A stretch of 64,000 nt of DNA. It comes from Brachypodium distachyon. Lineage: Eukaryota; Streptophyta; Magnoliopsida; Poales; Poaceae. The stretch is taken from positions 28,099,584 to 28,163,583 of the forward strand of contig NC_016134.3 of the NCBI RefSeq assembly GCF_000005505.3. The letters are read 5' to 3'. Below the pieces are notes generated by a model. It made no database searches and had not been told where the DNA came from. It saw only the letters and a list, made by a program, of their open reading frames with translations. A program made the position numbers and the translations under genes. Positions 46,211-59,300 of the stretch are shown here, in pieces. Position 1 is the stretch's first letter. Each line of letters opens with the position of its first letter.

Positions 46211-49200
46211 ATGAGGCTCCTCGTCCCCGACGGCGCGCGCCAGCAGCACCGCCGAAGCCCGTCGTCCGACCCGGCGCTGTCGCTGGCGCCGGCGGTGACG
46301 GCGGCAGGGCCCCGCGAGAGACGGCCGGCTGAGGAGGCGGGGGCGAGCGGGAGGACGGTGGCGGTGGGGATCAGGAGGGACGCGGCCAGCCGCGAGCTCC
46401 TCACCTGGGCCCTCGTCAAGGTCGCCAATGCCGGCGACCGCGTCGTCGCCCTCCACGTCGCCGCCGGTGCGTCCCCCTTTCCTCCTCTCCCGTCCCTGTC
46501 TCTGCTCTAATCCGCGTGTGGTTACTACGCCCCAGGCGCTCGCTTTCTGTTTCTGCTCCTGCGACTGTTCGTCGCGGATCACGGCAGATTCTGTCCCTGT
46601 CGTCACCGTTGGAGAGCCCCCTTTTTTTGCTGGCAAATTGTCTGTTCGATTTTGTTGTTGTGAGATTAATTTCCCCGTTTTGTTTTTCGTTGCTTGATCA
46701 GGAGGAGGCGGAGGAGGAGGGGCTGGATCGGAGGAGAAGGGCGAGGCCGCGGATTCGCTCGCCACGGTGCTCGCCGTGTACGACGGCTTCTGCAACCTCA
46801 AGCAGGTCCGTGTTCCCAAACACTTTCTCCACTAGCAGCAGCAGTAGTATTTTCGTTACCTCATTCAGTTATTCGTGAGTTACTCGCGGAATTTATTGGG
46901 TGCCTGCGCTGTTTCAAAGCACTTGGGCTTTCTTTGTCGTGTCGATGGCTCCGAATTTGACCGAGAATTTATTGCTGACCCAGACTAATATTGGCTCAGA
47001 CTTAAAACTTTCCGCCTGTGCGTTTTCTATTCTAGCAGCTAGAAATTTTGGCAGCTCTTAATTTTACAACCCACGATGATTTTTTTCCTGCAAATGCTTG
47101 TTGTCAAGCTGCAAAAATTTGTTGAGCAGTGATTTTCTAGCGCTTTGATGCTACTACTGTGAATGTGATTCTCATGATTTTGATGTTTCATTTACGTCTG
47201 ACAGATCAATTTGGAGCTCAAGGTCTGCAGAGGATCGTCTATTCGGAAAACTTTGGTGAAGGAAGCGGCCTCTTGTGGTGCTGCACACCTGATCCTCGGT
47301 GTCGCGAAGAATTCCCGGCCTTTTGGGTACTTACTTTGGCACAATTCTCTACTTCATGCTGCTGTACCAGTCCAAAGTAATTTGTTTCATCATATTAGTA
47401 GTGTTGTTTCCTCCAAATATCAGGTCCTCCTCCCCTTCAGTTGCCAAGTACTGTGCCAGGAGAGTTCCCACAAGTTGCTCGGTTCTTGCTGTGAACAATG
47501 GCAAGATTATTTACCAAAGAGATGCACCACAGCAAGAACCAATCCATAGCACTACCACAAGTAGGTCGATTAAACAATTAAGTTTGCATTTGTTCATTTC
47601 CTGGTTTGGTGGTGGCTATGAGTATTTAAGTATATAATTTGAATCCAGCTGCTGAGACTCCAAGGAGAAGTTACCGGAAGCTTCTGACTTCACTGATAGG
47701 AGAGAAACCTCAGGACGAACACGTAAAGGATAACAGGACAATTTCTCGGGCTGTGACCATGCCAATGAGCACACCCACGCGGTCCAAGGAAGTTTCATTA
47801 GCATTAGTTCCAGTGAAGGGTTGCCGGCGTGATTCGTCAGAAGTGGCAACTGGCTGGCCATTCTTAAGGAAGAAGTTCTTGCCGGACCGAAAGGCTGAGT
47901 TGTCTGACAAACCCAAGATGTCTGTGGTGCAGTGGGCAATGCGACTCCCGAGCAGGTATTCAGCAGTTTCGCCAGCCCATCTGGAACACAGAACAATGAG
48001 ACCCGACTCAACTCCTATCTTGGGGGATCGGGTGGTTGTCCCTTCAAGAAGCAATTCAGGAAACTCTTCTGTGGTGATCGAGGAATTGGATAATGAAATT
48101 CCAGAGGAGCTGATCTCTCTCAGAGATAAATTCCTGTCCATTTATTCTTCCTACAGTTACAGTGAGCTTTCAAAGATCACTTCCGATTTCTCACCTGGTA
48201 TGCATTTCAGATTTGTTTCTATTATCCCTATGTTGTTTAGACATGTCATGCTTAGCCATCAGACCGGTTTTCTGCGCAGAGTGTATAGTTGGGCAAGGTG
48301 GCACGAGCCAAGTTTACAAAGGTTGTTTGACAAATGGCAAGGAGTTAGCAGTGAAGATCCTGAAGTATTCCGATGATGTACTGAAGGAGTTTGTCTCAGA
48401 GGTTGAGATTGTCAGCTCTCTCAGTCACAAGAACATTATATCCATCATCGGCTTCTGCTTCAAAAATAATGACCTTTTATTGGTGTACGAGTACTTGCAA
48501 AGAGGAAGCCTAGAAGAACTACTGCATGGTGGGTTTCATATATCTAATATCATCTGTTTTTTCCTGTGCCATTTCCTGCAAACTCATCTAATTGTCACTT
48601 TCATGTGATGCAGGCGAGAAAGAATGTAAAAATGTGTTTGGTTGGACTGAGAGGTTCAATGTGGCTTCAGGCGTTGCTTATGCACTGGATTATCTCCATG
48701 GTAATGGCAACAGTCGCCCAGTGATCCATAGGGATGTCAAGTCATCAAATATCCTCATCTCAGAGGATTTTGAGCCAAAGGTAACCATAACCCATCCAAT
48801 TACAAGAAATGCTACAGTTGTTGTGCAGGATCAAATTAACTGAGTCAATCTTCCTATGTTCATGTGAAGCAGTTATCGGACTTTGGCCTTGCGCTTTGGG
48901 CTGCCGAAGCAACACCCCAGATCACATGTAATGATGTTGCAGGCACTTTTGGGTTAGTTAGCTGATCACTTGTAACTAGCTTTACCTTTTCATACTCCAC
49001 TACAACATTTGGCTTACTGATGTACACATACCTCTCGCCAGGTATCTAGCTCCTGAATACTTCATGCATGGCAAGGTCAATGACAAAATTGATGTGTTCG
49101 CTTATGGTGTTGTCCTTCTTGAACTCATCTCCGGAAGGAAACCACTGTGCACTGGTTGTCCAAAAGGCCAGGAGAGTCTAGTTATGTGGGTACGTGTCAT

Positions 49201-49799
49201 GCTTGTCTGAAACTAAATTTGGTTCAAGATATGGTAAGGAATGGTTCTTTCTTTGGTTTTAACAGATAACTAATGGTTGTTTCTGTTGTATAGGCGAATT
49301 CCATCATACAAGGAGGAAAGCTCGCAGAACTAGTAGATCCTAGCTTTCCGACTGAAGGTCATGATGATGAAGTCGAGAGAATGACTCTTGCTGCTTCACT
49401 CTGCATCAGACCAGCACCTCAACACCGTCCTCACATTGCAGCTGTAAGATTTCCTTTCTGATGCCTACATTGTGCAAGTTATCATGTTCTGTATTTCCTT
49501 TCCGCTTCATCTTACAAGCATCCCTTTGTAAACAGGTCGTGAAGCTACTTGACGGTGACAATGATATTCTCAAATGGGCTAGATCTCAAATCGGCTCATC
49601 ATATGAAAGCGACACAGATGAAGATGCGGTTACCCTTACACCGCCTGAGAACAGCACGAATATCCAGTCCTACATCAATCTCGCATTCGATGTGGACGAT
49701 GACTCTGCCTCCGTCAGCAGCAACGATTTCATCACCGCAAACACATCCTTGGAAGAGTATCTGCAAGGAAGATGGAGTCGAACGTCGAGCTTTGACTGA
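46211..49799 (+). CDS. receptor-like cytoplasmic kinase with N-terminal UspA-like domain (11 exons)
   Basis: Ser/Thr protein kinase of the plant group that couples a universal-stress-protein fold to a cytoplasmic kinase; there is no signal peptide or membrane segment. Exons: 46211-46466, 46702-46805, 47205-47326, 47424-47560, 47649-48197, 48280-48528, 48614-48780, 48873-48952, 49042-49189, 49294-49443, 49536-49799; all GT-AG and in frame, 741 aa. Residues 48-170 form the UspA-like domain ([20 protein letters not shown], then [35 protein letters not shown]). A Ser-rich linker follows. The kinase starts near 390 with glycine loop [14 protein letters not shown] lysine K415, HRDVKSSN (D513), DFG (D531-G533), GTFGYLAPEY, and closes with [11 protein letters not shown]. 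All catalytic residues are present, so it should be active. An acidic tail ([17 protein letters not shown]) follows. The first ATG after the GC-rich leader was taken as start. Confidence 0.93.
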
Positions 49800-51100
49800 C
49801 CATACCAGAGTTCCCTTTTTTGTGTACAGATCTTTCTTTCCCCTTTCTTAAGTTAATTTTTGCTCCTTGGATGAGATGTGGCACATGCAATGCCCTCCCT
49901 CCCAGGTCTTGCCTTGAGATCATGTCGTGTTTTTCTTTATGAGTTATTATGGGTGAGCATGTAACCTTCTCACCCAAAGGATGAGAGAAATAAAGTAGGA
50001 AGAATGTAAAACGTGGGTTCTACCCAATTTGCTCACCTTTCAGAACAAAATGTCCTCATTGACATGAGCTAACGTAGCTCCTCATTGACTGCTATCTTCA
50101 CTATGAACAATATAGTTACTGCTGAATTCTTACTGTGTTTCCAATATGAAAAAGCTTACTGTGTTTCCAATATAAAAAAGAAAAAGAAATCTCACTGTTT
50201 ATGTTCAACTGCATCTGATGCCCTGTATGGTGTATGCCCATCATTGTCCCAAATGATTAATTAAAAAAATCAGTATCTCTGGAAGGTATACCTGTAATAT
50301 ACGGTAAGATGCACCCACATGCAGATACAATACCAATTTAAGCTTGTGCCTCCAGGACGATGCCTGTCCATCCATTAAACAAATTCGAAAGAAGAAGAAA
50401 AGAACTCAAAAACTCTGAATCTCTAAACTAATCAGGGCCGCCTTCAGCAGCATTATCTTGCGCAGGTCGGTCGGCGCGTCCGTCCGTCCAGCAAACAAAC
50501 AAATAATTGCTGACGTTAAAATTGAAAAGATCAATTGGGAAGTGGAGGTAAAAGCTGATTAATTATTAGTGGTACTAAATCATTTGGGGATCGCACAGTT
50601 GGGACATTGTTGCGCCACATGGGGGCATCACATGATCACATGACCAACTCCCTTTTGGAGGTTAGTGTGCTACTGTGCGTCCGACAATGGCAGGATTCTT
50701 GGATGGGGCAAGTGCTTGTGATGCATGCGTGCCTACAGGAGCAAACCGACATGAGGAAGCCGTGATCGGAGTGCTTGTCGGCGACGAATAATTGTACACA
50801 TGGATGACGACGGTCAACCGGTGGTGCATCTCCGGCTACATATATATACATTTCAGTTGTTCCTCTTTTTCTAAAGAAAATCAGTTGTTTCTCTTTTCTT
50901 AAAGAAAATCAGTTGTTCCTAAAGCAGTCACCACATGAAGGAGAGTACCAAGGAAAGAGAATGCGGTTGTTTCTTAAAGAAATTGAGTTGATCCTGCATC
51001 GACTGTCATGTCAGTCAGAATCCAGAAACTATTGATCGGCAGGAAATAAAAACAAGCGCGGTTATAATCGGTTACACCTGGTTCGGTAGGTCCGAACGGA
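49800..51100. other. 3' flank of the kinase gene, intergenic
   Basis: Holds the presumed 3' UTR (AATAAA at about 49989-49994) and spacer. No gene recognised. A short local duplication of CTTACTGTGTTTCCAATAT lies near 50129-50173, and GTTGTTCCTCTTTTTC/TTAAAGAAAATCAG repeats lie near 50854-50925. Confidence 0.5.
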
Positions 51101-51144
51101 AGTGTGCAAAGATTCGCCGGTCTCCGTCTTGTCTGCCGCTGCGG

Positions 51145-51957
51145 GTGAACAGATCAGCGTCGTCGGAAGGCCCGTCGCATCGGTTTGGGACTCGATATTG
51201 GATTCAAGTTCGGTCGTCTAAGTTTCGGGCTGGGCTTGGGATGCGCCTGGGCTTTGGCGTTGGCGGCCTGTCCTCCTGCGGTACGGTCCAGGCCGTGGTG
51301 CTACCTGGGCCTTTGACACTGGTCCAATGTTCCCAGCGAAGATTGCCCTCCAAATTTCTTTTCTGCAGACTGCAGGGACGGGTATTTATTATTGCCCACT
51401 TGCTTAAAAGTGCTTATGCACTTTTCGCACGAAACGGGCGCGCAGGCTCCCACACCGTCCGATTCACCCTGGACCGTCCGCACCGTGCGGTCCAGTTAAA
51501 ACAGGGTTCCAACTATCGGCTGGGCGGTCCCCATATGTCGGCCAGATTAAGCTCTTTCCCCATCCCCATTCCCCCTGCGAAACCTACCGCGCCCTCTCTC
51601 TCTCGCGCGCGATTTCGTGGTGGCGATTCCGGTGAGCTTGGTGCCGGCAAGGCACAGCAGAACAGCAGCGCGGGCGTCGGTGGTGCTGGGAGGGTCGGAG
51701 CCGAGTTTCCCCGGAGGGGGCGGGGGGCGAGGGTTTTGCTGTTGATTTCGCCGCGGCCCGCGGCGCAAGATTATTTTACCGGCAAGGCCATGGGGTGCGT
51801 GGGGACTCCTGCATGTCTTCGGGCGAGGTGCAGAGGGCTGATGGAGGGCGATCTCGTTGCTGAAATCCGGTGCTGGTGGCGGCAATATCCCGGGCGCATC
51901 GAGCGCGACGGGGACGGATCGACCACGGCGGCGAGCGTGCACACCATCTACGGTTAG
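51145..51957 (+). other. CpG-rich block with a long open frame, gene status doubtful
   Basis: A 270-codon open frame in GC-rich DNA, followed at 51950 by a possible GT donor (ACG|GTTAGAAT). It could be the leader and first exon of a gene or of a transposon. I see no domain and no credible downstream exons; composition is Arg/Gly/Ser/Ala-biased and reads like GC-rich non-coding DNA. AT-rich DNA with the tandem array follows. I record it as a possible promoter/CpG island only. Confidence 0.25.
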
Positions 51958-52099
51958 AATCTCCCTCTCGCACATCTCTCTGTGTCCTCGATGTTCTCCC
52001 CACCTCCACACCCCAAAACCCGAGCACTCGCGTGGCAAGGAGGGTTTGTCTCCATCTATTTTCCGTGCATCGATTTATCCTAGATATCTATGCACAAAT

Positions 52100-53640
52100 T
52101 AATCCTCCTCCCTCACAACCGAGCATGGCTTGCATGTTGGAGATGGTAGATTTTTCGCGTTCTAGGTCGTGATGTTTTTTACAGCAGATGTTTCCACCGG
52201 TTTAAGATGTTCATGGCTCACATCTGTGTGTTGTACCCCCTATGTTTTCTATGTGTTCCAACGATTGACCCAGGGAATGCATGCCAGTGTAGATGATTAC
52301 CTCATATTATGGTTTAGGCAAGGTTAGATAAGGTTTTTTGGACGTTAATCTGTGTGTTCTAACTGATTTTTAGCAAGTGTTCAAGCTAGGGGGTAGCTAA
52401 TCAAATGGACGAAACCAAATCAAATGGAATCAATTTTGGACCAAACTGTCATCAGTGTGTCAACTGTTATTTTTTTGCTGTTTTTACTGTGCTTGGCCCT
52501 AAACTCAATTGCAGAAGGCGACTTCTAATTCAGCAGCACACGAATAAGTTGCTTCTTCAGATTTTTGTTGCGTCAGAGTATCCTAAGTTGCTTCTGCCCT
52601 GCTTTTGCTTAGGATTGCATTACTGTCCTTAGGAAAAGTTTTAGGATAGGAGTTGCTTCTACTGTTTTAGCATAAGAACAGGTTGCTTCTATTGTTTTTA
52701 GGAGTTGCGTTTACTGTTCTACCGTAAGTATAAGTTGCTTCTACTGTTTGCCTGCCCTTGTGTTGTCCTTATTTTGGTTGCAGAAGTAGTAGTGTTAAGC
52801 TAGGGTGCTCAAATCAAACCCTGTAATTCTACCTACAATTAGATCCAACCTGTTTCAGCTGGCTGTTTGCTTTGTTCTTGTTCTGTGCTGGGCAAGTTTT
52901 GCTCGGTAGCAGATACTCTCAACATTTTAAGCACCCTTTTGCAAAGTTCATATGGAGAGTGATAAGCTGTTTTCTCAACCTCAGTAAGATTTCCAATGAA
53001 ATGCATAATATGTGTACCTGCATGTTTTAGGATATGATTAGAGACCAATAGCTCCGCTGTATTGATTGATTCATGTGGGTCTTCTCAATACAATATTCTA
53101 CTGCTGACTGGCCATGCCACTACTATTAGTGTCTTTGAATTCCAATTTGTGCATATTTCTACTGGAATGTGCTGAAACAGGTTTACTCAAGTTAAATCAT
53201 ACATCATTCCTTTGTTTGTACCTGCTAGTATTAAATTTATACTTTTCAGGATGTGCTGGTACTAGATATACCGAGTACCAACCAGACAAGCTGGAATAAC
53301 TCATTAGGCTTACATTGACCTGGGTGATGTAGGCCTATAGTGGTTTCTTCTGCAGTTCTGTAATCTAGTTAATGTTTCCTAGTAAAGCCAACATAAACAT
53401 GTTGTTGGCTCTTTTTGAGACTGTTTTAATCAGTATGGATGTACAATGTCATAGTTTGGTGGTCGTTCTGGCATTTGTCATCAGTTCATGCTGTAGAATT
53501 TCAAGGTTTCTCTGTTTTTTCATATATATTTTTATTACAAGTTGCTTTTAGCTAATTGGACTCTATTCTTTTTCCAAAACAGGAGTTTGTTGCATTATCA
53601 TTACCGATTAGGCAACTTATTTACTAGCATTCGCTCCACC
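52100..53640. other. AT-rich stretch, no gene seen
   Basis: No coding frame with protein character. A loose motif GTTGCTTCTACTGTTTTAG recurs several times around 52640-52750, apparently older, diverged relatives of the tandem array to the right. Confidence 0.4.
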
Positions 53641-54715
53641 ACTAGTGCAGTTTTTTTATTTATAAGCTGAAGTTGATGAGGATTTTTTAATTTGATTTTG
53701 TACCACCTATTAGACTATTCGACTAGGAGTCGCTTCAAATGCATGTGTTGTTGATTATAAGAGCATGTACAATACAAGATGCCTAGGTGGGTGCTTAGAA
53801 AAATTAACCGGTTTTTGTTAAGCACTGGTGCTTATTTAGACTAAGCAGATGTCTAGCTTGGCACCTCCTCTATACAAATAAGCACTGGTGTTTAAGAAAG
53901 TGTTTGGTTTATTTTTGTAAGCACATGTCAAAGCACCTTGCATTGTACATGCTCTAAGTTGCTTTAGTGTCTTTGAACAACCCGATTTAGACTTTTTCTC
54001 GCAATTTTACATGGTTGGTTAGGCAAATTTCTGTCAGGAGTTGCTTCAAATGCTTGTGTGTTTTAATTATAAGTTGCTTTAGTCTCTTTGAGCAAATTTC
54101 TGACTTTCCTGGCATTTTTGTAGGGCTGGGTAGGAAAACTTTAGCCAGGAGTCGTTTCAAAATGCTCATGTGTGTTAATTTTAAGTTGTTTTAGTCTCTT
54201 TGAGCAATTTTTCTACTTTCCTGGCATTTTTGCACTGCTGATTAGGCAAACTCTCGCCAGGAATCGCTTCAAAATGCTCGTGTGTGTTAATTATAAGTTA
54301 CTTTAGTCTCTCTGAGCAAATTTTCGGCTTTCGTGGCATTTTTGCATGGCTAATTCGGAAAACTTTAGCTAGGAGTCGCTTCAAAATGCTCGTGTGTGTT
54401 AACTATAAGTTGTTTCAGTCTCTTTGAGCAATTTTTCGACTTTCCTGGCATTTTTGCACGGCTGATTAGGCAAACGCTCACCAAGAATCGCTTCACAATG
54501 CTCATGTGTGTTAATTAAGTTGCTTTAGTCTATTTGATATTTTTTTTTTGATTTTCCTGGAATTTTTGCATGGCTGATTAGGCAAATTTCGGCATGGAAT
54601 CGCTTCAGAATGCTCGTGTGTTAATTATAAGTTGTTTTTAGTCTCTTTGAGCAACGTTTATCAGAATTTACATGACTGATTAGGCAAATTTTGGCTAGGA
54701 GTCGCTTAGCTGTTC
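53640..54715. repeat. tandem array, unit about 112 bp
   Basis: Seven clear units begin with AGTTG(C/T)TTTAGT at 53957, 54072, 54184, 54296, 54408, 54518 and 54630 (spacings 115, 112, 112, 112, 110, 112). Each contains CTTTGAGCAA, TTTCCTGGCATTTTTG, GATTAGGCAAA, AGGAGTCGCTTCAAAATGCT and TGTGTTAATTATA. At least one diverged unit lies to the left, interrupted by the MITE at 53761-53954. There are many stops in all frames. Confidence 0.9.
53761..53954. mobile_element. Tourist-like MITE inside the tandem array
   Basis: Ends GAGCATGTACAATACAAG and CTTGCATTGTACATGCTC are inverted. TAA flanks both sides (53758-53760, 53955-53957), the 3-bp duplication of PIF/Harbinger-derived Tourist elements. The insertion site is the TTATAA of a repeat unit. 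Confidence 0.9.
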
Positions 54716-55648
54716 AGTTTTCGCAAATTCAGTATGTGTTTTGCATTTAGTTGCTGCACTAAGTTTTTATCAATGGTTGTTTTTTAAGAGGGTGCTTTTA
54801 ACTCGTGCTTGCATGTTACCCACTTTTTAATACTCATCATGTTTAATGCCCTTAATGTACGAAAAGTTGCCAATCCTAAATGTGAGTACTTTGGATCAGG
54901 TGCTTTTGGTCAATGGATTTGTACATATGGTAGCAAAAACAAAAGGTGCAGTTTACATACTGAAGGGGCAAGGTCAGATCAGGAAACATACCACATGGTG
55001 GTGAAAACTGATCTACTTGAAGCATGTTGTGGAGGACTGTCTTTTTTGGATGCAGCATCATGTTCCTTTTTTTTCCAGCAACCTTTATATGCATGTAGTT
55101 ATGTGTCAGATCTACTCGTACTGCTTTGTATGGATGCGTGTGTGTGTTGCTCAAAACTGACAGTTCTCATAACACTTGAAATATGCATCTATGACAGCTT
55201 CGGAGTTGCCCCTTTTGCATGTTACATGTTGCCTAAATTTCTGTACTTATAATTTTGCAAACAAAAACTACTTTTAGAAACATGCCCATTTTTTTCCTCA
55301 CCCGGATTTTAATTCTGGGGGGTGGGGGTGTAGGATAAGAAATGCGTGCAACGTGCTATCACCCAGATTTTAACTTTCCAATTTTTTTGCTTGCCCAAGA
55401 GGCAACTTTTAGCTCCGGTAAAGCTTGTTCTCAGGCGACTTTGCGGGCTGACACAGGACGGACCGCGGGATGACCAGAATTTGCCTTTTTAGGAAACCGT
55501 GGAACCATCCTTCCATATTTGGGTGTGCACCTTTAGCACCCTAATAGTTCATAGGCACTCCCTAGCACCGTCCTTATTATTGACATCGAGATCTTTGGTA
55601 GCTTGTCATCGGAAAAAAAATGTACTAGCACGTATTTTAGTTAGTTAA
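54716..55648. other. intergenic, no gene seen
   Basis: A 147-codon frame at 54809-55252 is AT-rich, Cys-rich and without recognisable domain; I do not consider it a gene. Composition is similar on both sides. Confidence 0.4.
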
Positions 55649-55847
55649 TACTCCCTCTGTTGCATAATTCTTGTCGCATAATTCTTGTCGCTGTTTTACT
55701 GAATTATGGGACGGAGGGAGTAATAAGGTATTCCCTTTGATTTTAAATTCTTGACTCAAATTTATCCAAATATGAATGTATCTATTCCTAAAAAAGGTCT
55801 AGATACATGTAATATTTCGACAACAATTTAGAATTGCAGGGATTATA
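55649..55847. mobile_element. two adjacent Stowaway-like MITEs
   Basis: The first (55649-55722) has TA-flanked ends CTCCCTCTGTTGCATAATTC and GAATTATGGGACGGAGGGAG, with GCATAATTCTTGTC duplicated inside. The second (55729-55847) has mirrored ends TTCCCTTTGATTTTAAATTC and AATTTAGAATTGCAGGGA, and belongs to the same family as 28054-28172 in opposite orientation. Confidence 0.75.
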
Positions 55848-56321
55848 CTATAAAGTTTCACCAGAAATATAAAACACCTCCAACACAATGAAAATTATAA
55901 TACGCAGTATCAAAATCCCATTTCGATGTATGGAGTCATCGGAATAAAATGTACGCAACGGGTAGATGTGAACTTCGTTTGGATGCATCGTTTCGATGCG
56001 ACTTCTTAGTCCAATGAAACTTCCATTATAAACAAAATGGTATTAAAAGGATTATCTGATAGGATTAGCTACCTTAAGACAAAAGGAAATTAAGCTAGCT
56101 TGAAATCTGAGTTTAGAGTTTATACAAGAGTTCAAGGTTCAAATATAAATCATTTGCAAACAAGAATTCAAGGTTCAGATATAAACCCTCCTGCCGTTAC
56201 TGAGTGTCGACCGTCTTCGATGGTCTTCCTGTAGAGAAATTTGGGACCTCTTCCCGCCTCCTTCCCTTCCCCAATTCCCCACTCCCCGTCGCCCCCTCGC
56301 CGCCGCCTCCGCCGCTCCCAG

Positions 56322-59300
56322 ATGACGCCGTCGCACCCCTCCCCCGGCGCGGGGCCGGCCTCCACCTCCTCCTCCGCCGGTCGCAGGACCGCCACGTTCG
56401 CGGGCGCGAGCGTGTTCCTGTCGCGGAACCTGGTGGCCCCCGAGGTGTTCGACGCCGTGCACGACGCGCTCCGGTTCAACGGCGCCGAGGTCTTCCTCAG
56501 CTCCGACCCGGGCCGCGCGGGCCCCCTTGACTACCACGTCATCTCCTCCTCGTCCCACGTACGCGCCCCTCTCTCCCCTTCCCCCAACCCCTGCGCCGCG
56601 GCGCGGCCGCCTTCTCCCGTTACGTTAAACCAAATCCCTAAAATGCTGGCTCACGTTTCGGCCGGCCCCGTCTCCCTGCAGGAGAGGTTCGCAGATCTGA
56701 AGGCCAAAGGATGCAATTTGCTAGGTAAAGTGCGATGCCGATTTTGTGCAGTTTGGCAGTGTTGATTTCCTTGCGTAGAGTGTGAGCTGGGAAGTTATCT
56801 AGCGGAAACAGTGGAGGTTGCTCATATAGCCAGTGAAATTGACATTACTTGGCTGAATGCCTTGGAATTGGGGAGCTTGTGGCTAGTATTTTAGAATCCG
56901 CAACCCGTCAGCAGATATACCCGTCCTTTCCTTTTTGGTATAGCGTGCTCGTATAACTTGTTCATTTGTATTTATTCCTTGTTTGTTATCTTACACTAGA
57001 CCAAGGTTGTTCTGGCATTGCACGTGAGTAGCTATGGTTTGAGGTGTTATCTGTTACGAGACCTAGAGGCTGCAATTTTCTTGGTGGAATGTATCAAATT
57101 TTACAATCTGGAGCCAAATTTGTTTGTACCTCTATAAATATTTTCCATAGCTCAGATTGTAGTATTCCTAACTGTAAAATGTATCTCATGCATTGAAATG
57201 TTTGCAGATATAGGATTTGGGACTCTGTGCTGATGTATGCTATACTTTTTTTTTTAATACTAGCACTCTCGACTTCTCGAGGACAACTAGCTAGAATTTT
57301 TTTGATTCACATGTTTGTTTAAGTTCCTAATTTTTTGTGTTTTACTATATATTACTTTTATTCGAAGCAGTCAAAGGCCCTAATTACTTCGAGGTTTACA
57401 TGGTTTTATGCTCTAAAGCTAGAACTTGCAGAAGTTGAATGGGTCATTTTGCTATTCTGGTAGCTGAGGATTGCAATGGTGCATATGTTAGTATGGTACT
57501 TTGTCATCAGTTACTAAGGATCTAGAAAAATCTGGCATACTAAATCTACCTTGTCAGGGTTCGTTATTTTAATGAGCCAAATATGATGTGTTTCCTAGCA
57601 ATTTTGTTTGGTTGGAAGCACAGTCAACCAAAGCCATCTGAAGTATTTCTATAACCATTTTGTTTATTGATGTTCATTGTAAGACCAAGTTTATTTTTTC
57701 TCAGGACCACAGTGCATTCTTTCCTGTGCTAAGGAGCGTCGCTCCCTTCCTAAGCAAGGTTATACTTGTTGTCTCGCAATGGATGGGGTTAAGATACTCT
57801 GTTCAGGCTTTGAAAAAGACGAGAAGGTATGCATCAGAGCTTGTCTTACTGTTGCAGTTTCACATGACGGATTGATCTCAAGTTCCTGTTTTGTTGTCCA
57901 GGCTAAGATCGAACAATTAGTGGAAGCTATGGGAGGTCTTCTACAAGCTAAAGTTTCTATGGACATTAACTTTGTAATTGCCAAGGATGTCTCGGCAGCT
58001 AAATATAAAGTAAGTAATGCTGAAAGCTGTTAATATGGGATCAAAACTATTTCTAAATTGTTGTTGCAGCCCGTGTAGTCCGAGAAGTATATAGGCTTAC
58101 CTAACAGGTAATATATTGTTAATTTTCTCTGTATCTCATCTAGGTTTGAAGCCTCCGAATTTCAGTACTTTTTAGTTTGTAATGTTACTGTAGAAATTGA
58201 CAATATATTATGTACTATACATTCAATCCCTTTATCTTTGTCTAGGGCTGTAGACACTGCTTAGCGTTGTACACAGTGGTGGTTTAGTCTATTAGTTGTC
58301 TGGGTACATCTAAAAGCAACACTCTCTTGAATGTCCTTTTGCTGTCATCTGGCGTCCTACTCTCCTGTTTAACGCTGTTACTTTCCTTGTGGGGTTTTCT
58401 CTTTATAGTCTCTTAGGCCGTCTACCCTAAGTGTTACTGTCTTATTAGTTGGAATCTTAGGAAAACTGTATATATTGTGAGCAAGCAATCCCAATCTCCA
58501 TTATAAATTGAAAACTATAAAGAAACAACCCCAAATTACTGCCTGAAGACCCTGCACTCAGAGAATGCAGACCAAAATACAGAGTTTTCTAACCAATGCA
58601 GGGGATACAATTCCACTCCAGCCACAAAGGAGTGGAAGTACATCTTGGAAGTAACATACGGAAACAATAATAAGAATACTGTATGAAAAATAAGAAGAAA
58701 ATAGTCAGAGTCTCAATTCAGCCATCCTTCCATGTCAGTCAGGAGTAGTATTCTCCAGTCTTTCTGCGACAGCACCCAGTGCCATACACTTTCTTTACGG
58801 ACTGAAAAAATCTGTGTGCACACTTGTTCTTTCATCTCCTCCCCCAAATACCTCTAGGTATTTTTTCCTCAGATGATTTCTTCACTTTCGCAGACGAAAC
58901 TATGTAGGTGAGCATTCACCATATCTCTATAGAATATTATTCAATTGCTAGAATAAGAGGTCATAAATTATGTAAGATCACTAAAATAGTAAATTGTAAC
59001 TACAGATTCCAAGCCACTATCATGCCAAACTAAGCAGTAAATCTGATAAGAGTTCATTTTCATTTGATCTCAAGCTTGCCATTAGTCCACAACCTAAAGA
59101 AAGATGCGTTTCAAGGTTGTTGGCGTTTCAGCATCTGTGTTGTGATCCTTAGATGAAACAATCACTTGATTGAACTGCTCGTTTTAAGAGTCGACACTTC
59201 GAATGCTAGCAGAGCTGTATTTCTGAACTCGTTATAAATTTATGTAAGGAGCTTCTGTACATTTGGAGGCTCTTTTTCTGTAACTGGCAACACTAATTAC

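Noticed and set aside
46052..46819. 255-codon minus-strand frame over the start of the kinase gene
   Set aside because: Antisense shadow of the GC-rich first exons; the plus strand gives the UspA-like domain with good splice sites.
53957..54715. Tandem array as a protein repeat
   Set aside because: Every frame has stops in each unit.
54809..55252. 147-codon Cys-rich frame
   Set aside because: AT-rich, no homologous feel, no promoter or splice context; likely chance.
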